Source of the DNA: Tyto alba
Taxonomy: Eukaryota; Chordata; Aves; Strigiformes; Tytonidae
NCBI RefSeq assembly: GCF_018691265.1
Contig: NW_024881321.1
Span: 13,705,387-13,769,386 of the forward strand
Length of the DNA stretch: 64,000 bases
Direction: 5' to 3'
The notes beneath the pieces are model-generated. The model was not told the origin of the DNA. It did no database searches and was given only the letters and a program-made list of their open reading frames with translations. Below, one piece after another: positions 1 through 11,700 of the stretch. Within the stretch, counting starts at the first letter, position 1; each line of letters opens with the position of its first letter. Both the position numbers and the translations under genes were made by a program.

Positions 1-1120
1 TAAATTAGCCAATAGCTCAAGATTAATGTTATTAATAAGCATTATTTGACAAATGTGACACATGGCAAATTATGTGGCTTATAAAGTACTGTAACAGAAA
101 ACAATCTTTAGCCTGTCTTCCTCTTTTCACCAGCAAAATATATTAAAGCTTATTTTAGCAAAAAGAGTGCCAAAACAGTTAAGAAAATTCCTCTAACCCA
201 TACTAGCAACTTAAGTCTGCTTTACAGATGCTTTTTCATACTGTTCGAACCTTTCTTCTTTCATATATGCTAGGCTAAAGTAAGAGTGACTCATCAGTAT
301 ACAGTTGAATTGTGTCAATATAAAAACAGAACAGTGATAAAGATCAAGCCCAAAATGGAATAGATACATCGAAAATCTATCTGGGCCTCTTTTTCCATAC
401 TGAAAAAACCCCAAATATTGATTACACATGATTTGTAATAAGGCTAAAGGAAGTCATAGTGGAATTCAGAAGAGTGATATTTTTATGTCTACTATCCAAA
501 ACTATGATAAGAATATACATTAAACTACACACAAACTGAAACCAAGTGTCTGTGTTAGGAAACTCATTGTCCTGTCTTTAATACAAGCATTTAAGAGTCA
601 GATTCTTCCTTCCTTTTTCCCAGTGTAAACCTGGAATATTGTTTTGAGTACTTGACATAAATCAGAATAGAATCTGACTTCCTTGCTGCAGAGGCTGCTA
701 CTATCTTCATCACCAGAATAAGCTTGTGTGACTTTCTAAAGCCATACTTACATTGCCTTAAAAAACATTAAAAATAACGTTTTCATCTTGAGAGCTGCTA
801 TCAGTGGTATTCATTATTTCTAGCTTTATTGGCATTTGAAACCTATGATTTACTGCTAGTATCTGAGTTTGTGACCTTACACAATGTTCTTGTCGTTCCT
901 GTTTTTACTTTGTGCAATTGGACTGCCTATAAAGGAAGGTCATCAAGGCTGTCAGTGAGGGGTTATGGTATTACCATAGCTGGCTTGAGCTAGGGAGCAA
1001 GAACTTCTGATTAGATGTGTGCCACTGCCAAAAATGCCATCTGAACAGAGTTCAGATTACTGCTCTGAAATAGATAATAGGCCTCTGACTGTAGAGTTGC
1101 AATTACTGTAACTCTCATAT
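1..1120. other. AT-rich intergenic or intronic DNA, nothing recognised
   Basis: No recognisable gene, RNA or transposon. Open frames are short and do not resemble known proteins. Base composition is AT-rich, like most of the window. Confidence 0.6.
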
Positions 1121-1205
1121 TGTGCTACCAAAATGCTTTAGTGTTAGGGACCTATGGAGAACACGTGCAGTTCACAGCACATGTTCTAAAGCATTTTTGG
1201 TGCAG
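1121..1205. repeat. Imperfect long hairpin with nested inverted repeats
   Basis: The outer arms are ACCAAAATGCTTTA (from 1128) and TAAAGCATTTTTGGT (from 1187), complementary except for one extra A. The inner arms are GAACACGTGC (1159-1168) and GCACATGTTC (1177-1186), with one mismatch. About 18 bases (1141-1158) on the left side are unpaired. The left inner arm holds a perfect CACGTG E-box. It could be the remnant of a small inverted-repeat transposon. The large one-sided bulge argues against a microRNA precursor. Confidence 0.55.
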
Positions 1206-3761
1206 AGTCAGGCCGCCACATTCACATTTAATTACAAAAATCAAGGCTTACAAAGGAATTCCAGAATTGTTGCTTGCATCAAACTTGATAAATCAAAGAG
1301 CTGGGCAATAGAATTTAGTCATGTAACTGATACCACTAGAGCTACTTCATGGGATTTGGTCCAAGGCATTATTCCAGAAGGAATGAGAAATGTTTACCTC
1401 CTTAGTTAGGAGCATGTATGGCTCATGTGTGCCTATTTACAGTCTCCCACTTGATATTATAATAATGGCTTTAGACCTGAGTAAGAAGGCAATATTATAA
1501 AGCAATATTCAGGTAAATTGGGAGCACTTAATTTGAAGCCAGAAAACTCTCTATAGGCAACCTTGCCAAATAGAGAGCAATAACAATTTTGTGTGATCCT
1601 GTGGAACCACATATGTCAGAAGGACAAGAGGTGGTCTTGTCCAAAATGTGGATTATCAATATTGGACAGTAAGCTGTGAGAGATACAAGGAAGGATAGTT
1701 CATGGATAATGGTTGAATAGCAATAGCTCTTCACGATCACGAAACAGTATCTGTTGTCAAAACATCCTGAAGTGAGAACATTCAGAAATAATGTTGTTCT
1801 ATGTTAAGGATCAGCTTTCCCCTCCCGTTTTCTTAACTTCTGGATTAATTTTTGCATTCACTCTTTCCTGTTCTTTTTAAAGCCAGAATTATCACTAAAG
1901 AATCAGTAATTATTACTTGTAGAACATAGGCAGTTAATATAATTTCCCCCCAATTTTCCAGGTGAGAGCTTGACCTACTGTTTCTATTTGATTTACAGCT
2001 AACTAAATAATCCTATTGGAACTATTTACAAGAAACAGCCCCTGACAAAAGGTAGTATCAGCAAAAGGGAAATATTTCTATGGAACAGTATATTCTTGTT
2101 TTCTTTGGCTGAATATTGCAGTGTTTCTCATTTCCTGTAATAGTGCAGCACAGTAATAGTAAATGGGGCAGTATTACCAGACTTGCATAGCAGTAGCTGC
2201 ATGAAGACCGTACATAATCAGTTATCCTTGATTTTAATTTTACTGATGTTTTTTTCTTCTCTACAAAATATGAGTCAAAGGATCACCTCAGTAATGAGTG
2301 TTAGTAGACCTCAGTGCTCCCTGATGTGAGCCAATAGTTCCCAAAGAAACTTAGTGTGAATATACTTATCAACTGGTTTTAGTGAATCTTGGAGTATAAG
2401 TTTAGACTAAGATGTACCAGTCAGCAGTCTGTTCAGATATATTTCTTTTAGCCCCAAGAATTACTAAAGAAAGATACTACTAGAAATAAAACTAGTTAAC
2501 ATTTCATCAAATAAATGCTGTGTGACACTATGCACAAATCACTATCTGTGACATTTTTGAAGAGATGTGAGGTAGCAGTATGGGTGTTAACTCTGAATCC
2601 TAATGACAACTGACTGCAAATAGAATGGGTTTTGTTCCTTTAAATTTTATCAGGAACACTTCATTATTTTGGGAAATATAGATTCTTAATACTAAGTCTA
2701 AGCATTACTTCTCTTAAGTTTTTTCTGCATTTGCATAATTTTCTTATATCAAAATTATATTGATAATATTTCTTTAATACTAATTGAAATTTTAAATGCT
2801 TTTGTTTTGCAAAGGAATACTTTATTTTGCATTTAAGATTTTTTTTTTTGTAAGGCTAATACTACAGTACTTTGCAGTTTATGTTACAACAAAATTTCTC
2901 TACAAAGCCTGATTTTTCCATCTCTTGAATTTTAAAGTCATAAAAACTGTTATTCTTCTTAGGTAGTTGAATTTCTACCATATTTGAAATGAGCTAAATG
3001 GTGGGTCCTGTTTCAGTCCTAAACATCAAAACACTTTGTAGACTTCTAGAAGAAGTATTTAAATTTTTCCTTCTAAGTGGTGAGAAAGCAGGAAAAGATG
3101 AGAGAAAAAACTTTGTATACCAATGTAGTTGAAACCCACCCACAGGATCAAAGAGCAGGTGATTGATATCTAGTTTCAAACTCCACTAGGGCTTAATTGT
3201 GAGAGACAGAATGATGCACTTGTTGAGGGCAAGGATGAATTGGAGGGATCTTGCTTCTGTTAGCTGGTAGAAATGGTCCTCAGATAAAACCTTAATGTCA
3301 AAAAGACTTTTCTTTTGTATTGTAGAACTGATCATATTACAATACAGCAACACATTAATTGTCATAATTAAAATACATCACACTCTGGATGAAAACAGCG
3401 GACCATTTTGAATTTGAAAATTGAATGCACTACTTCAGTTAATAATTTCAGATGTCTTTGTTGGCCAATGAATACCACACATTTTGTAATGCCTTTATAG
3501 CTCCTAGTGTCTTACCATGCTTGGAGGATATGGGGTGATGTTCTGGTAAAAGCATACACCATGAGAGCAGTGGAGGAAAAGCAAGGAGAATGCAGCAAAG
3601 GGAAGGAGACAGGATTAAGAAAACGAGTGGAACAGAGGGGCAGCAGGAAAGTAAGAAGGGAACCTGAGAAACAAGAAAGTGAAGGGGTATTGAAGCGCAT
3701 CTGTGCTATAAGAAATGCAAGGCAAAACCTTCAAAGTGAAATTTTACATTTCAGAAGCTTG
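1206..3761. other. AT-rich DNA, nothing recognised
   Basis: I see no gene or transposon that I can support in this stretch. Short ORFs on both strands look random. Confidence 0.55.
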
Positions 3762-3794
3762 CTTTCTTCCATTCCTTCCTTCTTTCCTTCCTTT
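3762..3794 (+). repeat. Imperfect (TTCC)n microsatellite
   Basis: A pyrimidine stretch made of TTCC/TTTC units with interruptions lies just upstream of the old SINE-like repeat. Confidence 0.7.
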
Positions 3795-3821
3795 GCTGCT
3801 TAGGTTATAAACTTTTCAGAG

Positions 3822-4036
3822 CAGCTGGAGGAAATCAACCCTCTGTATGCTTGAACGACTCTCTGGGCAATACAAATGAGTCATCAATGAGTTTAGTGTG
3901 CAGCAGGAGAAAGATGATACTGGAACAAAATGTTCTGGTGCGTATTTGTATAGCATCTAGCATAATGGGCCTCTGCTCCTGACTGAGGCCTCTGGGCATA
4001 CTAGTGATGTAAATATTAACTAATAATAATAAAAGG
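3822..4036 (+). mobile_element. Ancient SINE-like retroposon with (TAA)n tail
   Basis: Two parts can be seen. The first (3822 to about 3905) is shared at roughly 75% identity with 8644-8730, so it is a dispersed repeat. The second (about 3930-4036) carries the motif TAGCATCTAGCATAATGGG, then GACTGAGGCCTCTGGGC, and ends in a TAA-rich tail. From memory, this 3' part resembles a tail very common in turtle and crocodilian genomes (CTAGCACAATGGGG, then GGGGC, then AATAATAA). That the two parts form one element is inference from their adjacency. I cannot assign a family name. Confidence 0.5.
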
Positions 4037-6451
4037 ACAAGCACTTTATTTGCATCCATGTTGCCATCTGTTGTGTAGACTGAATCAATATCAAGTGCAC
4101 GTTTAGCTTCGTTTACTTTTCTCTAAGCAGTACACTTCATTTGCTGAAAAAAATCTGACAGTTGTAAAAGCTTCCAGTAAATTTTTAGCATTGAAAGACA
4201 TTGTCAATGCTTTTTACGTCTCTTTACTAATAAGCAGTAGCTGTAGACTGGAATTAGAAATAACATATGGATACAGTTGCTGATTGTGCTTCAATTAAAA
4301 ATATATATAATCTTGATCTTAATAGATAATTTTTGAAAAGAAAGTGTTATACTACTTGCACAACAGAAGTTTTATTCTTGGATGATGTAACACAACTAAC
4401 ATAGATTTTGCTTTATTTTTTGCAACATATTAATAAAGCATAGTGCCTAATAATTACTAATATGTTCGGAAGGACAGACAACACTACCAAACTGGGTGTG
4501 GCTATTGACTAGGCCATTGCCCTTCTCAAGCAACTGTGCAAAACATTTTTCACATTACTTCAGATACTTGTCTCACATTTTTTCTCCAAGTAGGAATGGC
4601 AGCTGTGCCATTGGGGTCGGAGGGATACCACAGACCATTAATTTAGCCAATCTGCTGTACCAGAGGCTAGATTTAAGCAGTCATGTCATTAAACTTTGCT
4701 TGTGAAACAGAGATCTGCCCCTGGAAGCCTTATGTGTAGATACGGTCTTGGATTTTTGTACCCATCTATTTCACGTTACTATTACAATATGGAATAAAAC
4801 ATGACTGATAAAGACTGGGAAATATTAAATAATGGGAAGAATTATATGTTTCTGGAAAGTTATACGGATGTTTCTAAACTAGAAACAAGCAGACAAATGT
4901 GCTTTAGTATGTCCAAACATGTGGTCACACACTGAATAAACTGAAGATAAGAAATTCTATTCCAGGGCTATGTGACTGGGAAAAAATAAATTCTGTTATC
5001 AGAATGTGCACATCAGATGTATGTAAGCTCTCATTAAGACATTTGAACTGAAAGAACTGCTAAGAATGTTACATATACAAGCAGGACAATACTGAGTTCA
5101 TGTTGGGACTGCACTCGGCATTCAGCAATGCTGGAGTAGCTAGCACAGTGCCGTCTCTTCCTAGTGTCCCCATTTGAGAGGATAGACGATCACACTAACC
5201 ATTTCCTGCTTTATAAACTAGCATGTTCTAAAATATTGTAAAATCAAAATGATCTTAGTAATATTCTGTAAGTGCAATCACTGTGGCACTCGGTTGTTAG
5301 AAAATTAGAAATGGGTGGAAATGGCTGAATTCTATGTGCAATCTCTGTTATGAATGGTATAACAAAATTAGACACATTAGAAGGGTTTCTATTGCTATGT
5401 ATATTCTATTCCTGAATGGCAAATTACTTTTGAGTCATATGTCTAAATTAATCTGCTATATATTTTCCCTCTTACATGGTCAGAATTTTTTCCCAAATCA
5501 TTGGCCAAGTAGGAGCTAAGACAGCTTCTCATTACTTTCTCACCTCAGATAGACCCATGTAAGGCCAGGGTAGATTTATTGTACCGTAGCGGATGGGATA
5601 GGTGAATTAATAAACATTCCACACCATTAATTTCTATGGGGAAAGTCCAAAAAGTATTTATAAGGTCATCTGAATTAGAGCTCTTCCTATTAAACTCACT
5701 TGGAATCTGTTTTGCTTGCTTTTATTCCACTGATGTACAAAGGACTGTAAACTGCTGCAATCATTATGCCAGGAGGCAAAAAGAGGTGTAAATTAAAGTA
5801 AGCTGGGAGCCTGCTTGACCTGTATTGTCTTCAGGGTCCTTGCTGTACAATCTCATGCAAATCAGCTTTCTCCAGTCCACTTTAAAGGAAATTCACAACT
5901 GTATATCTGTAGAAAAAATGCTCATATGTTAACAAAAAACCTCACTTTGTTGGCACAAGGCTTAAACTGTCATAACTTTCCAACATACCACATATAAGTC
6001 ATTTCATAGGCTCATACCTTCTAAGGACAGAAAATATCATCTTAATCATTTTGCCAGACTTAACACAGACGATGGGACACTTTGAACTAATTTGTGAGTC
6101 AGATGTAATATATATAAATGAATAGTGACAGACATTTTTTATGATTTTCACCCCCTTGCACAATTTCACAATGAAAATGCAAAGTCCAGAATTAAACTCT
6201 CTGACGACACAGCTCTCTTTCCTTAGCTAGCTTTCATGAATTTCCAAGTGTTTGTAAATTATGTGCTGAAAAGTACATAACTGGAACACGGATTTTAAGA
6301 GAAAAATATACAATTCTATTTTTAAATTTCCACTGAGAAAAGAAAGCATCGAATGTAAAGAATGGGAAAAAAATAATAATTAAACCAATACTGATTTCCA
6401 CAGTACCAGCAGAACCTAAGGACAAGTCAGGAAGACTAGATGAAAGAGAAT
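4037..6451. other. AT-rich DNA, nothing recognised
   Basis: No supported gene, RNA or transposon. Open frames here are 60-75 codons long and have no recognisable similarity. Confidence 0.55.
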
Positions 6452-6877
6452 TTCATAGAATCATAAAATCTATGATTTGGGTAAAAATGCTTTGGGTTTG
6501 AAGGGATCAAAAAGATCATCTAGTTCCAACCTCCCTGCTATAGGCCAACACACCTCCCACTAGATCGGGTTGCTCAAAGCCCCGTCCAACCTCGCCTTGG
6601 ACCCTTTCAGGGAGGGGGCAGCCACAGCTTCACTGAGCAACCTGTACCAGTGTCTCACCACCATCACAGTGAAGAATTTCTTCCTTATATATATTTTAAA
6701 TCTATCCTCTTTCAGTTTAAAACCATTACACTTCTTCTTATCCCTGTACTCCCTGAGAAAGAATCTCTCCCCATCTCTCCTATAGACCCATGTTAGGTAG
6801 TGGAAGGATGCTATAATGTCTCCCTGAAGCCTCATCTTCTCCAGGCTGAACAACCCCAACTCTCTCAGCCTGTCCTA
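6452..6877 (-). mobile_element. 5'-truncated CR1 LINE, 3' end fragment
   Basis: On the minus strand this encodes the C-terminal end of CR1 ORF2 (frame 6560-6859). Readable CR1 features are MGLFSLEKMRLQGDI, the FTVMVVRHWYRL stretch and the APSLKGSKARLDGAL stretch. The 3' untranslated end follows toward 6452, with GGTTGGA-type sequence and a degenerate terminal ATTCTATGA repeat (seen on the plus strand as TCATAGAATCATAAAATC). CR1 copies are normally 5'-truncated like this. No reverse transcriptase domain is present, so it is a dead fragment. Confidence 0.92.
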
Positions 6878-8643
6878 ATAGGAAATAATTTTATATATCT
6901 TCACATGCCTTTTTAATTTTTGACCTATAATTATCAAATACAGCCTCTTGAATTTCTCTGATGAAAGATGGAAAACAGCCATTCTTATGTGGGAGGATTT
7001 TCTCTTTTTTTTTTTCAGTTCATGGCCAAAACAATTCTGGGATGAATGAAAGAAAGTTAGCTCAGTAGTAAAAGGGTATATTTTGCTTTCTACTGTTCTT
7101 TTGCATTGGTGTGGGTACGAATTTTACCCACTGACTACATTTATGATTGTGTTTAGTTGGAGCATAATTCATTAAATTATTTCTTTTTCCAGAGTTTCAA
7201 GTATTCTGGGAACTCTGTTTCTTTAAACCCAGAGAAAAGACAAAAGAGCTAGAATCGTCTCCAGCCAGAGCAGTCAGCACTGAAAAGCATGACCTATAGC
7301 CCAGACTTTAGAATGGGGGATTTTATGTTTGTTTGTTGCCAAGGTGGCATATTCTGATGCTACATCTTGACAGCAATTGTTTAAGATGGACAAGGGGCAC
7401 AGAGCATCTGTTGTTTATAAAACACAGTAACTGCAATAAAGAATGACTTTGGGGACAGCACGAGAGGCAGAGTAATATCCCCTCACTACTGAGATAGTGG
7501 AAGATGGGACCTTGCTTCAGAATAGGTATTCAGCAGGATAATACTGAAGATACTTGGGGAAAAGTGTGCAGAATATGGCTATGAGTCAGGCAAAACACAG
7601 ACCCAAAACAAATGCAATACCATGCTGCTAACAGGGAAACAGACCTGCAGTGTTTGCTTTGTGAATAAGAATATGTTATGAAAAGGATGTGTTCTTGAGA
7701 AAGTTCACACTTTTTTCTCATTGTAGCTACCACAGGGTACAGCTAGATATATGATAAGAAAAAAAAAAAAAAAAAAAAAAGACGTGGTCTATCAAGTTAA
7801 ACTATTTGTTTGGATTTCCCAGTTGATTAGTATATTTGCTGATGGTTGTAATTTGAATAAATATCAAACAAAAAAAAGGTTTGGTGAAACAAGGGTAAAC
7901 ACATCATACTGCAGACTTTACTTTCTGGCTTCATCTCAGACCTGCCTCATCACTGTAGACTTGCCCAAGAAATTGCTGAGCTATGTCTGATGCTTCTTGC
8001 TGTCTCCAGACCTGATCCTGACCCTGGCTTGCTGATGACTTCCCAGCTTGACCTTAGATGTTCTCCATCCCTACAGACTTGTCCAGGGATCTTGACTCTA
8101 GGCTGATCCTGGTTATCACCACCAGACCTGTTCTACTGGTCTAAGAACAGGCATCTCCAATTTCGGAGAGTATGGGTTTGATAAGAAAAAAAGATGTTGA
8201 GAATTCTGCTGCAGTGATGACCTGCCTGCAAATCCCTCAAGAAAAGATATTGAAGTAATAAGGATAAAATTAAAGGCATGAAAGGAAAGTGGAACCACGT
8301 TTCAGCAACTTAGAGGTTATGAATTTAGCTACAAAAAGGAAACTGAGCAACAGTTAGAGCCTTTGTCAGCGTATCAGGTAGAAACAGCAGTAGCTGCCTT
8401 CTGTCTGTAAAATGGCTTTCAATGAATGACCTGTCTCGACCCCTCGTCCTTTTACTAACCTTGTGTCTGTCAATTGCAGATACCTATATACAGCTTTACA
8501 GTGAATTTGGCATTTTGGGAAAAATAAACTTTGGGCCCTCTTTACAGGTGATATCAAAGAAAAATAATGCCACAGGCATCAGAGTTACAAAAAGGGGGGT
8601 CATGCATGACCTGTTTCTCCTTTATGGTCAAGCACAGTAGTAA
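6878..8643. other. AT-rich DNA with one poly(A) run, no gene recognised
   Basis: Apart from the A-run at 7759-7780, nothing is recognisable. Confidence 0.5.
7759..7780 (+). repeat. Pure (A)22 run
   Basis: An uninterrupted run of 22 A. No recognisable retroposon body lies upstream and no AATAAA signal sits just before it. Confidence 0.9.
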
Positions 8644-8730
8644 CAGCTGGAGGAATTCAACCTTGTGTATGCTTGAATGAGTCCATGCACAATACAAGTA
8701 AGTGATCAATGGATTCAGCAAGCTGCGAAA
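8644..8730 (+). mobile_element. Second, partial copy of the SINE-like repeat
   Basis: It aligns without gaps to 3822-3905 at about three in four bases, starting at CAGCTGGAGGAA and running through GTATGCTTGAA and CAATACAA. It lacks the (TAA)n tail part seen at 3930-4036, so it is 3'-truncated or its tail has decayed. Two independent copies establish this as a repeat family rather than unique sequence. Confidence 0.55.
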
Positions 8731-11700
8731 GAGTAATAGGATTGAAAAGCAGTAGGTACTAGTAAACACTGTAACATCTCAATAGTCTTCTGTGGAAAGC
8801 CTCATTACCATCATGAAATATTTCAAGGAGCACATAACAGGTAAACAGCTTTAATATCTGTTTTAATCATTCCTGATGAACTAGCTTTTAGAGAAAGAAT
8901 ATGCAACATCTATTAAAGCACTCTGAAATGAGAGGGGGGAGAGTTTATGAGAGCTATGCCAAAGGGCTGTCATATTTGCTAGTAAAAAAGAGTCCAGATT
9001 ACACTTCTAAAACTACTGTTCCAAGGATACCTGCATGAGGGGTGAGGCAGACCTCTGTGCTGCTATAGATAGCTTTTCACAGATGAGGTTGCTCAGTGTA
9101 TATACAAATGCCTTAGAGAAAAGGAGGAAAAATATAGAAACAACAGAACTTATCCCAAAACCTTAAAGAGTACCTGGAAGAAACTGGTTTAAGAGAGAAA
9201 TTAAATCACACCTGTTTCTTTTAATGTTGTCATGATTTTGCTTTGGAGTGGGTTTTTTTTTTGGAGGTAAGGGGAGAATTGGGTTAATCTTTTCTGTTGA
9301 TTTGGTTTCTCAATCTAGGAGACTACATTAATAAACAATATAGCTCTTAAATGTCTTCTAGTTGTATTTACAATATTTGCAGGCATTCTAGTGAAAACTC
9401 ACTACTAGAAATATGTTTACTGCTCACATAACAAATATTTGAGAGTAAACTATGAATTTTTAATCTAAGATATTTCCACCAGATACTTGACTTCATTTGC
9501 ATTTATCCATTCATTGAACAAAATTTGTATGTCAGGAAAAATAATACTGCATTGGAATAAACAGTTCAAATCAACAATTTAAAATCCATGTTACTGAGAG
9601 GAAATATGTGGTGAACAGTTGCAGGTAATGAATATAGTTGAGAAAGTATTAAGCTACTTGTGGGCATTTGACACATGAAAAAGAGGCTAAATGTTATTAA
9701 ATTATTCACTCTGAATCATTTGCTCTTCCACACTCCCTCAAGTCACTCTTATTTTGATCAGATCAGATGGTGCCAACAGAGGGTACAGTGCCAGAGGAGT
9801 GTGTCATCCTTAAAAAGAAGGGGTTTTTATTATTATTATCTCATTTTAGTGCTAAGTAGTGAAGTAGCAGGGATGTCTACTGACAAACAGGAATTTTGTA
9901 TTGCTCAGGGCACTGTCAGTAAGAAGAAGCTGTCTCAATTTAGCACTAATATGTAGAGTCTGTACTTCAAAAATAAAGGGCAAAAGATTTTTTAGTTGTG
10001 AAGGTCATATTTTACCTAAATGCTTAATGGATGGATGGAGAGAGGTTTGAATATGTTGCAGCAAGGCAAGGAATTAAAATTGAGTTACTATGTCATGAAA
10101 TTTTACAAGGTAAAAATAGAAAAAAAATCCAGAAAACTCTCATACATCGGTATAAAACTTTATAAGTTATAATAATTACTATTTCCTTGCATTCCTATTT
10201 CCCTCTAAAGCTTGGTGCCTGCTCTGGCAGGATTAAACTTTGCCATGATTAAACATCATGGAAAATAAACCACTTAGTATTAAGTAAGACTAGATTCAAA
10301 ACAAAAGGATAAATGTTGAAAGGATAATAAGCTATTACCTGTCCCAGGTACATTTTCTACAGATACACAGGGGAATATGTACTCCTAAACTTCTCTTAGC
10401 TTTGAATATGTTTCCTCACTGCCTGCTGTGAGTACATCTCTGGTGTTAATCAGTTTCAGTTCCAAGTTCCCTCCAGCGTGCAGGTCCCCTGCCGCTCCAG
10501 ATTGCATGAATGGTAATTCATGCTGAAGCTTACAACGCATCAAGCAGCTAACCTCCAAACATATCCAGAAAATTTTTTAAAAAGTTGTGGTAGACAAGAG
10601 TGAAGTGAGTTTGTTTCCTCCCTTTAACACTATCCCAACCTCATACATGCCGTAAGTACACACCCCTGGGAATGCAAAGCATGGCTTCACTTCCCTGCTC
10701 TAAAAAGATCACTTTGGTGAGCTGCAGCAGAGCCCTCACATTATTCACTTTGTCCTGGGGAGAAAGGGGGAAAAAAAAAAAAAAAAAAATTACACCCTGC
10801 CTACGTGAGTCTCCAAAAAGACCCAGCACTAGTCTCTTATATAGCCAGTCTGCTTTAGTGAGCTAGCGCTCAGCAGTGTGGAGCAGCATTCTCTACCTCT
10901 TGGTCTGTAGGCAGGGACCACTCTCTGGGCTGGGTGCATTTAGCAGTACAGATAAAACCCCTGGCATCCTTTTAGGGCACAGGTCCATCTTTCTGTCTGT
11001 TACTGTTTCTCACAAGCAGGATGCAACATTGCTTGGTGTCATTGATCCTGCTCAGCCTCTACAGTCATTTAAACACCTTTTCTCACAAAACCGTAACAGT
11101 ACATTCTGGGTTTACAGTCAGCCTTCAGAGACACATATAAACGTGTCATGCTCTGCTAATGGAAGACCAGATCACACAAAACAATAAATATCTGCACACA
11201 CTTCTGACTCTAAGTTTTATCGTGACTGATGAGCATCTTTAGGTTTGGGGAAAAAGCCTGTAAAAGAGCCCAAGACCCTTCTTTGCATTTCTTCTGGCAT
11301 ACAGTATTTCCTCTGCACCATGAAATACCCGTGCATTTTTGCAGCTGACTTTCTCCTTTCAGTCTCTCTCACTTGTCATGCAAGACTGTATGTGAACTGA
11401 CTAACCCAGGAGAGATTCCTGTGTACATAATGCAAAGAGACCTGGGTGCATGCCCTTGTATCACCGATGCATCAGCTGTTGTGGATGAAAATTAACTTGA
11501 TAGCTAGACAAAGCTCCTACACTCTTAATCAGGTCCCCTCCTACGGATAACTGGTAGACAAGGACTATGAGATTTATTATGGAGTGTACCCATCCTGGAG
11601 AGAAGAGTCTCAGCAAACCTTTGTGCTATAATTATCAACTGACTTCTTCAGATTATTCTCAGACAAGTTACCAAAGCCTTTACAGGGTAATCTGTGACCA

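Noticed and set aside
1121..1205. MicroRNA precursor
   Set aside because: The 18-base one-sided bulge and the short separate stems do not fit a normal precursor. It is kept only as an inverted repeat.
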